Shown: positions 18,751-26,436 of the stretch, in pieces | Position numbering within the stretch: the stretch's first letter is position 1 | Layout: each line of letters begins with the position of its first letter | Assembly: GCA_003054655.1 (NCBI GenBank) | Contig: QAYZ01000012.1 | Span: forward strand, 310,001 to 374,000 | Direction of reading: 5' to 3' | Source of the DNA: Spartobacteria bacterium LR76 | GTDB lineage: Bacteria > Verrucomicrobiota > Verrucomicrobiia > Chthoniobacterales > Terrimicrobiaceae | DNA length: 64,000 nt | The notes under the pieces: model-generated | Database searches by the model: none | Told to the model about the DNA's origin: nothing | The model's input: only the letters and a program-made list of their open reading frames with translations | Program-made: the position numbers and the translations under genes

Positions 18751-20955
18751 ATGAAGCTCATCACCTCGATCGAAACACCCTCGGGTCAACCGCTGTTTTT
18801 CCTCAACGGCCAGTCCTCCGCCTACATCCTGGGCGTGAATGACGAGGGCTTTCTCTGTCATTTGCACTGGGGCGGCCCGGTCGCGCCGGATGCCTCGCTC
18901 GGGGCTTTCTTTGAGCAGGCCTGCATCGCTTTCAGCCCGGGCTTCCCCAAGGCGGGCGGCGGTCTGGTCGGTCTCGACACCCTGCGCCTGGAGTATCCGA
19001 CGGCGAATACGGGGGACTTCCGCGTGCCTGCGCTGGATGTACAGCATCCTGACGGAACGTGCGGCCTGCGCCTGCGCTACGCCGCGCATCGCATCGCGGC
19101 GGGCAAGCCCGCTCTCGCCTCGCTCCCGGCCACCTACGTCGAGGACGCCTCGGAGGCGGAGACGCTGGAGATCGATCTGAGGGATGAACTGGGCGGCATC
19201 GCGGTGACGCTGCTGTACACGGTCTTCGCCGGGCGCGATGTGGTGGCCCGCTCGGCCCGCATCCGCAATATCGGCTCCGCTCCGGTGAAGCTCCTGCGTG
19301 CGCTCAGCCTGGCGCTCGACCTGCGCGGGTCGGCCTTTGACCTGCTCCACCTCCCCGGTGCCTGGGCGCGGGAACGCTGGATCGAACGGCAGCCGCTGCA
19401 CTCCGGCGCGCAGTTCATCGGCTCCCGTCGCGGGGCGAGCAGCCACCAGTACAATCCCTTCTTCGCCCTGCTGGACCCCGCAGCCACGGAAACCACGGGC
19501 GCAGTGCGCGGCGTGAGCCTCGTGTACAGCGGCAACCATATCGGCGGGGCCGAGGTGGACCAGGTCTTCAATACCCGCATCGTCTCGGGCATCAATCCCG
19601 AGGGCTTCTCCTGGCATCTCGCGCCGGGGGCGGAGTTTCAGACGCCCGAGGTCGTGCTGGCCTATTCGGCGGAGGGCCTGGGCGGTCTCTCCCGCCAGTA
19701 CCATCACCTGTACAGGGAACGTCTGGTGCGGGGAGCATGGCGCGACCGTGAGCGGCCCGTGCTGGTCAACAACTGGGAGGGCACCTACTTTGACTTCACC
19801 GCCGACAAGCTCGTCGCCATCGCCCAGGTGGCGGCCCGCACCGGGGTCGAGCTCTTCGTGCTCGACGACGGCTGGTTCGGCAAGCGCAATGACGACACCA
19901 CCTCGCTCGGCGACTGGTTCGTCGATGAAAAGAAACTCCCCGGCGGCCTCGCTCCGCTGGTGCAGCGCATCAATGACGAGGGGCTGGCCTTTGGCCTGTG
20001 GTTCGAGCCGGAGATGATCTCGCCGGACAGCGAGCTTTACCGGGCGCACCCCGACTGGTGCCTGCACGTGCCCGCCCGCAGCCGCACCCAGGGCCGCCAG
20101 CAGCTCGTGCTCGATTTCTCCCGCGCCGAGGTCGTCCAGGCCATCGGCGACCAGATGGCCGCGATCCTGCACAGCGCACCGATCCGTTACATCAAGTGGG
20201 ACATGAACCGCCACCTCACTGAGATCGGCTCGGCGGGACATGCGACCGAGAGCCAGGGCGAGGTGGCACACCGCCACATCCTCGGCGTTTACAAGCTGAT
20301 GGACCGCCTCACCACGGAGTTTCCCGAGATCCTCTTCGAGAGCTGCTCGGGCGGCGGTGGGCGCTTCGATCCCGGCATCCTGTACTACATGCCGCAGACG
20401 TGGACCTCGGATAATTCCGACGCCATCTCGCGCCTGAAAATCCAGTACGGCACCTCGCTCGTCTACCCGCCCTGCACGATGGGCGCGCACGTTTCCGCCG
20501 TGCCAAATCACCAGGTCTTTCGCACCACGTCGCTGCGCACACGCGGCTACGTCGCGCTCGGCGGGCAGTTTGGTTTTGAACTCGATCTCACCGCCCTCCC
20601 GGAGGAGGAGATCGCCGAGATGACGGATCTCGTCCAGCTCGCCAAGGAAACCCGCCACCTCCTGCGCACGGGAGATTTTCATCGGCTGAGCGATCCCTTT
20701 AACGGCCACGTCGCCGCGTGGGAGCTGGTCTCGCCCGATCGCGGCGAGGCGGTGGTGACGGCCACCCTGGCCTTTTCCGAGCCGAACTTCCTCCACCTCC
20801 CGCTGAAGCTGCGCGGCCTCGACCCGGCGGCGCGTTATCGCGTCGTGCACGGCCCCGAGGGCGAATGGCCCGGCGATGTCCTCATGGAGCTCGGGCTGCC
20901 CGTGGCGTTCAAGCAGGACTTCGACAGCATCCTCTGGCACCTGAAGCGCGTGTAA
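18751..20955 (+). CDS. Alpha-galactosidase, glycoside hydrolase family 36
   Basis: Retaining alpha-galactosidase of 734 residues acting on alpha-1,6-galactosides such as melibiose, raffinose or galactomannan side chains. Order: N-terminal beta-supersandwich, (beta/alpha)8 barrel beginning at about residue 335 (VLVNNWEGTYFDF, LDDGWFGKRNDD), nucleophile Asp 484 in IKWDMNR, acid/base Asp 554 in TWTSDNSDA, and a C-terminal beta domain. The 70-residue spacing between the two Asp residues is normal for the family. There is no signal peptide, so the enzyme is cytoplasmic. I chose the ATG at 18751 because the preceding 17 codons are not family-like. Confidence 0.96.
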   Translation: MKLITSIETPSGQPLFFLNGQSSAYILGVNDEGFLCHLHWGGPVAPDASLGAFFEQACIAFSPGFPKAGGGLVGLDTLRLEYPTANTGDFRVPALDVQHPDGTCGLRLRYAAHRIAAGKPALASLPATYVEDASEAETLEIDLRDELGGIAVTLLYTVFAGRDVVARSARIRNIGSAPVKLLRALSLALDLRGSAFDLLHLPGAWARERWIERQPLHSGAQFIGSRRGASSHQYNPFFALLDPAATETTGAVRGVSLVYSGNHIGGAEVDQVFNTRIVSGINPEGFSWHLAPGAEFQTPEVVLAYSAEGLGGLSRQYHHLYRERLVRGAWRDRERPVLVNNWEGTYFDFTADKLVAIAQVAARTGVELFVLDDGWFGKRNDDTTSLGDWFVDEKKLPGGLAPLVQRINDEGLAFGLWFEPEMISPDSELYRAHPDWCLHVPARSRTQGRQQLVLDFSRAEVVQAIGDQMAAILHSAPIRYIKWDMNRHLTEIGSAGHATESQGEVAHRHILGVYKLMDRLTTEFPEILFESCSGGGGRFDPGILYYMPQTWTSDNSDAISRLKIQYGTSLVYPPCTMGAHVSAVPNHQVFRTTSLRTRGYVALGGQFGFELDLTALPEEEIAEMTDLVQLAKETRHLLRTGDFHRLSDPFNGHVAAWELVSPDRGEAVVTATLAFSEPNFLHLPLKLRGLDPAARYRVVHGPEGEWPGDVLMELGLPVAFKQDFDSILWHLKRV

Positions 20956-21003
20956 TCCCGCGCGCCCGCCCCCGGGCGTTTCATCCGCCCGGACGGGAGG
21001 GAT

Positions 21004-21016
21004 TGTAACTGTTACA
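21004..21016. promoter_or_regulatory. 13-bp palindrome resembling a LacI/GntR-type operator
   Basis: TGTAAC-T-GTTACA, a perfect palindrome around one central base, 48 bp before the start of the FAD oxidoreductase gene and 49 bp after the galactosidase stop. A related, imperfect site lies at 50553. Its placement just upstream of a gene in a LacI-regulated neighbourhood supports an operator role. Confidence 0.45.
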
Positions 21017-21063
21017 TTTTTCCCTGCTTGAGGCGGCGGGGGAGGCGGTCATTTATTCCTCGC

Positions 21064-22896
21064 ATGATGTCTCTCTCCTCCGATCAGGCGGGCGCATGGA
21101 CCAGCGCCTCCCGGTTTGTCAAAAAGTCGCTCAACGCCGATTTTGTCGTCATCGGCGGCGGCATGGCGGGCGTATGCGCCGCGCTGGCGGCGGCTCGCAA
21201 CGGCCTCTCGGTCATTCTCGTGCAGGATCGCTCGGTGCTCGGCGGCAACGCCTCCAGCGAGATCCGCATGCACATTGTCGGGGCGGATTGCCACGGCAGC
21301 CGCCCGGGTGCTCGCGAGTCGGGCCTCATCGAGGAGCTGAAGCTCGAGGACGCCTGCCGCAACCCCCACCGCAGCTACTCGCAGTGGGACCTGCTGCTTT
21401 ATGAAAAGGTGGTCGAGGACAAGGCGATCACGCTCATGCTGGATTCCGACTGCATCGGCTGCCGGATGACGCCGGAGGGCGACGAGATCGCTGCGGTGAC
21501 CGTGCTGCGCAACTCCACCGAGGAGATCTTTGAGATCACGGGCCGGTACTTTGCCGACTGCTCGGGAGATTCCCGCCTGGGCTTTGAGGCCGGGGCGGAT
21601 CTGCGCATGGGCCGCGAGAGCCAGGCCGAGTACGGCGAAAGCCTCGCCCCCGTCGAGGCCGACGCGAAGACGCTCGGCAGCTCGATCCTCATCACGGGTC
21701 GCCAATACCCGACGCCGCAGCCCTTCATCGCGCCGCACTGGGTGCGCAAGTTTACGAAGGACCAGCTCCACCACCGCCCGATCCACAGCTTTGAGTACGG
21801 CTACTGGTGGTTCGAGTGGGGCGGCCAGCTCGACACGATCAAGGACAACGAAGTCATCCGCCACGAGCTGCTCCGCATCGCGCTCGGCATCTGGGATTAC
21901 GTGAAAAATTCCGGCCATCATCCCGAGGCCGCCAACTGGGCGCTCGACTGGGTCGGCGCGATCCCCGGCAAACGCGAGTCGCGCCGTCTGCTCGGGCCGC
22001 ACGTGCTCCTGCAGGATGATGTGCTCTCGGGACGCATCTTTCCCGATGCCGTGGCCTACGGCGGCTGGGCGATCGACCTGCACCCGCCCTCCGGCGTCGA
22101 CGCGGTGGACGAGCCGCCCTTCACCCCGACCCACGCGAAGCACCTCTACACCATCCCGCTGCGTTCGCTCTATTCCCGCAACATCGGCAACCTGCTCTTT
22201 GCCGGGCGCAACATGAGCGCGAGCCATGTGGCCTTTGCCAGCACCCGTGTGATGGCGACCTGCGCCGTGATGGGGCAGGCCATCGGCACCGCCGCAGCCC
22301 TCGCCCTCCGCGATGGCGTCTCGCTCGACCAGCTCACCGAGGGGGAGGGAATACGTAAGCTCCAGCAGCAGCTCATCAAGGACGACGCCTTCCTGCCCGC
22401 CATCGCAGGCGACGATCCGGCGGACCTCGCGAAGCAGGCGACCGTTTCCGCCTCGTCGGAGAAACCCGGCCACGAGGCCTCCAGCGTCCTCGACGGCATC
22501 ACCCGCGCCCTGCCGGAGCACCTCGGCCCCTGGGCCGACGGGAAGGCGCACCGCTGGGAATCCGCCGCGCTTCCCGCCACGCTCGACCTCGCCTTTCCCG
22601 AGGCCGTCGAGGTGCGGGAGATTCACCTCACCTTCGACTCCGGTTTCCAGCGCGAGCTCATCCTCTCGCTCAGCGATCACCACACATCGAAGAGCCTGCG
22701 CGGCGCACAGCCCGAGCTGGTGAAGGCCTACCGTCTCTACCTCGACGGCGCACTGGTCGTCAGCGAGGAGGCAAACTACCTCCGCAAGCGTGTGCATCGT
22801 CTCGACGCCCCGCGCCGCGGCTCCGCCCTCCGCCTGGAAGTGCTCGCCACGCACGGCGCACCCGAGGCGCGCCTTTTCGAGATTCGCGTCTACTGA
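21064..22896 (+). CDS. FAD-dependent oxidoreductase with C-terminal beta-sandwich domain
   Basis: Protein of 610 residues from the ATG at 21064. The FAD/NAD-binding Rossmann fold opens with ADFVVIGGGMAGVCAALAAARNGLSVILVQDRSVLGGNASSEIRMHI, typical of the FAD_oxidored family (PF12831 as I know it) common in carbohydrate-degradation loci of Verrucomicrobiota and Planctomycetota. The FAD-contact motif GNLLFAGRNMSASHVAFASTRVMATCAVMGQAIGTAAALAL lies near residue 390. From about residue 450 a beta-rich module resembles a discoidin/F5-F8 type C domain (KQATVSASSEKPGHEASSVLDGITRA). The substrate is unknown; sugar oxidation is plausible from context. A strong terminator hairpin follows. Confidence 0.88.
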   Translation: MMSLSSDQAGAWTSASRFVKKSLNADFVVIGGGMAGVCAALAAARNGLSVILVQDRSVLGGNASSEIRMHIVGADCHGSRPGARESGLIEELKLEDACRNPHRSYSQWDLLLYEKVVEDKAITLMLDSDCIGCRMTPEGDEIAAVTVLRNSTEEIFEITGRYFADCSGDSRLGFEAGADLRMGRESQAEYGESLAPVEADAKTLGSSILITGRQYPTPQPFIAPHWVRKFTKDQLHHRPIHSFEYGYWWFEWGGQLDTIKDNEVIRHELLRIALGIWDYVKNSGHHPEAANWALDWVGAIPGKRESRRLLGPHVLLQDDVLSGRIFPDAVAYGGWAIDLHPPSGVDAVDEPPFTPTHAKHLYTIPLRSLYSRNIGNLLFAGRNMSASHVAFASTRVMATCAVMGQAIGTAAALALRDGVSLDQLTEGEGIRKLQQQLIKDDAFLPAIAGDDPADLAKQATVSASSEKPGHEASSVLDGITRALPEHLGPWADGKAHRWESAALPATLDLAFPEAVEVREIHLTFDSGFQRELILSLSDHHTSKSLRGAQPELVKAYRLYLDGALVVSEEANYLRKRVHRLDAPRRGSALRLEVLATHGAPEARLFEIRVY

Positions 22897-22912
22897 CCCC
22901 ACCCATGGCTGC

Positions 22913-22939
22913 GGGGCTTTTCGATCAGCGAAAAGCCCC
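22913..22939 (+). terminator. Terminator after the FAD oxidoreductase gene
   Basis: Perfect 11-bp stem (22913-22923 / 22929-22939) with a 5-nt loop, 16 bp after the stop codon. A second small GC hairpin followed by five T (around 22952-22969) lies just beyond it and probably adds to termination. Confidence 0.75.
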
Positions 22940-22980
22940 TCGTCATCCGTCGCGCCGGGCGCTCTTTTTCGCGAGGGGCG

Positions 22981-23034
22981 TCGTTCGTTTAGCGTTTTCT
23001 CTTATATAGATAAGAGAAAACGCTAAACGAACGA
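22981..23034. repeat. Perfect 25-bp inverted repeat with 4-nt loop
   Basis: Arms 22981-23005 and 23010-23034 are exact reverse complements around ATAG. The arms are AT-rich against the surrounding GC-rich DNA and carry no following T-tract on either strand, so it is not an ordinary intrinsic terminator. It begins the non-coding stretch (22897-23230) that leads into the RepA-like ATPase gene. It could be an origin- or recombinase-type site of a mobile element, or a transposon footprint. Confidence 0.9.
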
Positions 23035-23130
23035 AAGCACAGCCAGCCGGGAGGGCGGGAGCGCAAAGACCCTGCTCGGTTTGCGAACATTCTTTCGCCG
23101 GGAAAAGCTCGGCGCATATAAGAAGAAACT

Positions 23131-23159
23131 TTTCAAACCACTCTGTTTCTGCTTATAAT
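23131..23159 (+). promoter_or_regulatory. Candidate promoter of the RepA-like ATPase gene
   Basis: A perfect -10 hexamer TATAAT at 23154-23159 with a weak -35-like TTTCAA at 23131-23136 (17-bp spacing), 72 bp before the start codon. The AT-rich setting supports it; the -35 match is poor. Confidence 0.4.
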
Positions 23160-23230
23160 CTTTACGTGAGAAACGAAGCGAAACGAGCTGGCCTGGTTTA
23201 TGAGGAAAAAGGCGTGAAAGGAGGGCCGCG

Positions 23231-24247
23231 ATGATCTTTGCGCGCGATTGGACTCCTGTTCACGGACTCATGCAGCAAGAGAAGGAGGAGATGCTGGAGG
23301 CGCAAACCAAGGAAAGGATGTTTACCGCTCTGGCCCGGAGCATCCGGCCATGCACGACGCTGGCTGCGCTGGGCATCCCGGCCCGGGAGCGCATCCTGGG
23401 AGATTGGTTCATGGAGGGAGATCTGGGCTTCATCTATGCTCCGAGGGGAATTGGTAAGACGTGGATGTCGCTGGAGCTGGCGATCGCCATCGCGGAGGGG
23501 CGGGATTGCGGCCCCTGGCGTTCAGGAGGTGCGAGGCGGGTGCTCTACGTGGATGGAGAGATGCCGTGCGAGGCCATCGGCGGCCGCATCGCCGGGATGG
23601 GCGGGGGGAGCAATCTCGCCGTGCTTAACCATGAGGCCCTCTTTCATCTCGAAGGGTATACGCTCAATTTTGCCGATCCTCTCGCGCAGTCGGCGTTGAC
23701 GGAATGCATGACCAGTTGCGGCGTACAGGTGGTGTTTTTCGACAACCTTTCGTGCCTTTTCTCCGGGGTGAGGGAAAACGAGGCCGATGCCTGGGAAATG
23801 GTGTTGGGCTGGCTGCTGGGGTTGCGCCGTCACCGCATCGCCGTCGTCGTGGTGCATCACTCGGGCCGCAATAAGGAGACCATGCGCGGTACGTCGCGGC
23901 GCGAGGATGCGGCCTTCTGGGTCATGAAACTGGAGGAGGTCGCCCAGGAGCAGCGCGAGGGAGCGTGTTTTTGCTCCCGGTTTACCAAGGACCGGAACAG
24001 CCACTCCGAGCAGGCGGCCTACGAATGGCGATTCAGCAACGGGATGGACGGCAGAACTTCCATTGAGTGGACGCCTTCCAGTCCGTTGGAGATCTTCCGC
24101 CAGTGGGTCGGCGACGGCCTTACGAGCGCCGAGGATATCGCCAAGGAGATGAACGTGACCAAGGGCCGGGTCTCTCAACTCGCCAAGAAAGGCATCGCTG
24201 CTGGCTGGCTCACCAAGCGGGGCAGGGAATACGCGCTCGTGAGATAG
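23231..24247 (+). CDS. AAA-family ATPase, RepA-like (mobile-element gene)
   Basis: Protein of 338 residues with a RecA-like fold of the AAA_25/RepA type: Walker A APRGIGKTWMSLELAIAIA (about 74-92), the strand VLYVDGEMPCEAIGGRI, Walker B VVFFDNLSCLF, and sensor VVVVHHSGRNKETMRGTSRREDAAFWVM. The C-terminal part (about 295-335; LTSAEDIAKEMNVTKGRVSQLAKKGIAAGWL) is a winged helix. This combination is found in plasmid replicative helicases and phage or integrated-element proteins. A strong ribosome-binding site (GGAGGG, 23220-23225) precedes the ATG. No replication initiator, integrase or relaxase is adjacent, so it looks like a remnant of a mobile element. Confidence 0.85.
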   Translation: MIFARDWTPVHGLMQQEKEEMLEAQTKERMFTALARSIRPCTTLAALGIPARERILGDWFMEGDLGFIYAPRGIGKTWMSLELAIAIAEGRDCGPWRSGGARRVLYVDGEMPCEAIGGRIAGMGGGSNLAVLNHEALFHLEGYTLNFADPLAQSALTECMTSCGVQVVFFDNLSCLFSGVRENEADAWEMVLGWLLGLRRHRIAVVVVHHSGRNKETMRGTSRREDAAFWVMKLEEVAQEQREGACFCSRFTKDRNSHSEQAAYEWRFSNGMDGRTSIEWTPSSPLEIFRQWVGDGLTSAEDIAKEMNVTKGRVSQLAKKGIAAGWLTKRGREYALVR

Positions 24248-24309
24248 GCGGGAGCCTATTGAAGTGGGAATTCGGAAGGCGGAAGTGGGAAGTAGTTGTG
24301 CGGCGCAGT

Positions 24310-24355
24310 CAGAACATGGGTAACACTTCAGGTTCAGAACATAGGTAACACCTGA
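24310..24355. repeat. Two direct copies of a 21-nt transposon-end-like sequence
   Basis: Units 24310-24330 and 24335-24355 match at 18 of 21 positions, each with the core CAGAACAT-GGTAACAC. A third, more divergent copy is at 24598-24618. The second and third copies bracket the decayed transposase, which suggests they derive from insertion-sequence ends. Confidence 0.55.
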
Positions 24356-24394
24356 TTGGGCTAGAGGTTACACATTGGGGTGTGCGGCGACCTT

Positions 24395-24597
24395 TCAAGC
24401 TGGCTGATCGGGCGGGTAGGACAGCAGGCGGTTGATCTGTCCGATGGGAAGGTGGGCGAAGTGGCGTCTGGGAGGTCATGGCGGGAGGGAGGCCAGACCG
24501 ACGCCCCCGCCGCCGAGGGCAGAAGAGATGAGCGGGAGCCGGTGCTGGAAGCAGATGGTGCCGGTGTCGCGATGGACGCGGCGGGCGGGCGCAGGTT
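24395..24597 (-). pseudogene. Decayed transposase C-terminus (IS481/integrase-like)
   Basis: On the minus strand one frame reads TGTICFQHRLPLISSALGGG, an in-frame TGA at 24476-24478, then HFAHLPIGQINRLL, ending at TGA 24395-24397. This resembles the C-terminal beta domain of DDE integrase-type transposases of the IS481 group (family pattern: a G-x-I-x-F-x-G-R strand, an R-A-L-A-G loop, and a final h-F-x-H-x-x-I-G-x-I strand). Only this last part survives and it carries a stop, so it is a dead remnant. The 496-bp gap 24248-24743 otherwise holds only the transposon-end copies and no supportable gene. Confidence 0.5.
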
Positions 24598-24618
24598 CAA
24601 TACATCGGTAACACCTGA
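24598..24618. repeat. Third copy of the transposon-end-like sequence
   Basis: Matches the unit at 24335-24355 closely, including GGTAACACCTGA. It marks the other side of the transposase remnant and is in the same orientation as the first two copies. Confidence 0.5.
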
Positions 24619-24743
24619 CTGCTCCAGCGTGGGCTCCTCCCGGCATGTGGGAGCCGGGGCACCGGCTTTCTTTCCGCGCGGGTTTCAGGGGCAGGGAGGC
24701 GGTTCTCTTTGGAGGGACTCCGGGGCAAGGACGCCCGATGGGG

Positions 24744-25511
24744 TTACAGCAGGCCCTGCGCGGTGAGGATCGATTCCACGGCCTTGCGGGCGTCGGTGCC
24801 CATCACGCCGTCGCCCTCCAGGCGGCAGGCGAAGGCGTTGGTCTTTCCGCCGCTGACGACGTAGCCGACGAACCAGCCGATGCGGGTGCCGCGATCCGTG
24901 CCGGTGCCGGTCTTGCCGTAGAGCGTGCCTTTGGCGGTGGACTGGACTTTCATGACCTCCTTCAGCTCGGCCTGGGTCCTGGCGGAAAATGGCACGTCGC
25001 CCCTGGCGAGGCGGGCGGTGAGTTCGGCCTGTTCGATGGCGGAGAGGAGGATGGTCTTGCGGTTCGGGGCGGGGAGCCAGAAGACGTCGATGCCCGATGA
25101 GATGTCGCGGTCGCCGTAGCCGAGGCGGTCGAGCCATTCCTGCATGCGGACTTTGCCGATCTGGCGGGCGAGGGCCTGGTAGGCGGGCACGCAGGAGACG
25201 GCAAAGGCCGAGCGCAGCGTCTGGTCCTGATTCCAGCCCGGGGCGACATCGCGCGCCACGCCGTCCCATTTCCAGAAAGGCGCATCGGGGCTGGCGACGA
25301 GGCCGAGCTGGAGGCCGATGGCGGAGTTCCAGATCTTGAAGGTCGAGCATGGGGCGAACTTCGCCGCGCAGGCCTGCGCGTCGGATTCATATCGCGCTCC
25401 GGTCTGCACGTCGATCTGCACATAGGCTCCGGAGCGGCCATGGAAGGCCTTTTCGACGAGGTCGGAGGGAAGCGGAAGGAGCGAGGCGGCGACGAGCAGA
25501 AGGGCGAGCAT
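24744..25511 (-). CDS. Class D (OXA-type) beta-lactamase
   Basis: Serine beta-lactamase of 255 residues that hydrolyses penicillin-type rings in the periplasm. Class D motifs are in order: Ser-Thr-Phe-Lys at 56-59 (PCSTFKIWNSAIGL), Ser-Cys-Val at 106-108, Tyr-Gly-Asp at 132-134 where most members have Tyr-Gly-Asn, a Trp in the omega-loop equivalent (VFWLPAPN) and Lys-Thr-Gly at 200-202 (YGKTGTG), followed by RIGWFVGYV. A short hydrophobic N-terminus (MLALLLVAASLLPLPS) is the signal peptide. The same fold occurs in BlaR-type sensors, but no transmembrane metalloprotease part is present. It lies between a transposase remnant and tRNA-Pro, so it may have been acquired. Confidence 0.9.
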   Translation of the reverse strand: MLALLLVAASLLPLPSDLVEKAFHGRSGAYVQIDVQTGARYESDAQACAAKFAPCSTFKIWNSAIGLQLGLVASPDAPFWKWDGVARDVAPGWNQDQTLRSAFAVSCVPAYQALARQIGKVRMQEWLDRLGYGDRDISSGIDVFWLPAPNRKTILLSAIEQAELTARLARGDVPFSARTQAELKEVMKVQSTAKGTLYGKTGTGTDRGTRIGWFVGYVVSGGKTNAFACRLEGDGVMGTDARKAVESILTAQGLL

Positions 25512-25638
25512 GGCGGGAATTTCGCCGGGGAACCGCGTTTCGGCAACGGGATTTCCCGCCGGGGCGGTGGAAAAACGGCTGGTTTATCTGCTTGCGGGGA
25601 GGGGGAGGGGATGCACAGTATGGGCGGTTCAGCAGTGA

Positions 25639-25712
25639 CGGGGCGTAGCTTAGCTTGGTAGAGCGCGTGGTTTGGGACCACGAGGTCGCAGGTTCGAATC
25701 CTGTCGCCCCGA
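25639..25712 (+). tRNA. tRNA-Pro (anticodon TGG)
   Basis: A 74-nt cloverleaf: acceptor stem CGGGGCG/CGCCCCG, D arm, anticodon stem CGTGG/CCACG with loop TTTGGGA (anticodon TGG), T arm GCAGG-TTCGAAT-CCTGT, discriminator A. The 3' CCA is not encoded and is followed directly by a T-run. The last 22 nt are repeated exactly at 25810-25831 and almost exactly at 27074 onwards, marking this gene as an integration target. Confidence 0.97.
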
Positions 25713-25775
25713 TTTTTTAACAATCTCGGGAAATGTATCTTCACCTGAAGGGACGCCTTGCGTGAGGTCGCACCC

Positions 25776-25805
25776 GCCCGCAACGCTTCGCGTAGCGATG
25801 CGGGC
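25776..25805. repeat. Imperfect hairpin before the TA module
   Basis: Arms 25776-25782 and 25799-25805 (7 bp) plus inner 25784-25787 and 25794-25797 (4 bp), with one mismatch between. It runs into the left direct repeat. It could be a REP-like element or part of the anticodon-side remains of a rearranged tRNA. Confidence 0.45.
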
Positions 25806-25836
25806 AGGGGTTCGAATCCTGTCGCCCCGACCAGCT
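25795..25836 (+). repeat. Left direct repeat carrying the tRNA-Pro 3' end (att-like)
   Basis: A 42-bp direct repeat matching 27062-27103 at 40 of 42 positions. It contains the T arm, the 3' acceptor strand and the discriminator of tRNA-Pro, followed by CCA, which the intact tRNA gene lacks. With the right copy it encloses exactly the antitoxin/toxin pair. Confidence 0.85.
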
Positions 25837-25887
25837 CGCGGTTCCTGCGAACTGGAGGGAGTTGACCTTTGGACAAAGTCGTGCGAT

Positions 25888-26436
25888 ATGTCCATTATGT
25901 CCAAGGTGCTTACGGTTGATCCCGACTTTGACAAGCAGGCGGTTTTTCAGTTGCTGTCCAAGTTTGACCTGTCGGCGGGGGATGTAGCCGAGGTGTTTTC
26001 CTCGTACCTGAAGCTGCGTGCGCCCACGGTCGATGATCTGGATTCTTTTCGCAATGTGCTTAAGAAACGGGGGACGGAGGCACAAATCGAGATTCTGGAG
26101 GCTGCGGGTCCGCTGCTCACATCGGAGGAGATTCGCAAAAAGCTGGGGGTGGCCTCCCGCCAGACGATTCATAATTACAAGAAGGATGGGGCGTTGTTGT
26201 CCATTTCCTTTGCCAACCGGAAGGGCGATTACTTCCCGGCTTTTCAAGTCGATGGGCACGAGATTCGCGCCTGGGTGCCGCAGTTGTTGCGGCGCATTGG
26301 CGTGGGTTGGGATGCGCTGAGCTTTCTGGTGGCGCGCCGTCGTGATCTCGCTGGTGCCTCTTATCTGGAAGCCGTGCTGGCTGATCCGCGCAAGGTTCCC
26401 ATGATGCTGGCGGCGGCGGATGTCTATGTCAGTTGA
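25888..26436 (+). CDS. Antitoxin of a RES-type toxin-antitoxin pair
   Basis: Protein of 182 residues (a second ATG three codons on would give 179). The middle part LLTSEEIRKKLGVASRQTIHNYKKDGALLSI is a helix-turn-helix, followed by FPAFQVDGHEI. The C-terminal part GVGWDALSFLVARRRDLAGASYLEAVLADPRKVPMMLAAA resembles the MbcA/ParS/Xre toxin-binding domain (DUF2384 type) seen in antitoxins of RES toxins. The 3' end overlaps the toxin gene by 11-17 bp, so the two are translated together. It probably represses its own promoter as well as blocking the toxin. Confidence 0.82.
   Translation: MSIMSKVLTVDPDFDKQAVFQLLSKFDLSAGDVAEVFSSYLKLRAPTVDDLDSFRNVLKKRGTEAQIEILEAAGPLLTSEEIRKKLGVASRQTIHNYKKDGALLSISFANRKGDYFPAFQVDGHEIRAWVPQLLRRIGVGWDALSFLVARRRDLAGASYLEAVLADPRKVPMMLAAADVYVS

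Noticed and set aside
18643-20940. 765-residue open frame opposite the alpha-galactosidase gene
   Set aside because: Antisense shadow: compositionally biased (Arg/Ala/Gly/Glu/Val), no motif, and the GH36 gene carries all catalytic residues.
21049-22902. 617-residue open frame opposite the FAD oxidoreductase gene
   Set aside because: Antisense shadow with no recognisable motif; the sense frame has a clear FAD-binding fold.
24380-24766. 128-residue + strand frame in the IS-remnant region
   Set aside because: No domain or ribosome-binding site; it overlaps the transposase remnant and the beta-lactamase gene antisense.
25795-25836. A second tRNA-Pro gene
   Set aside because: Only the T arm and 3' acceptor strand are present; no D arm, anticodon arm or 5' acceptor strand can be formed from the DNA before it.
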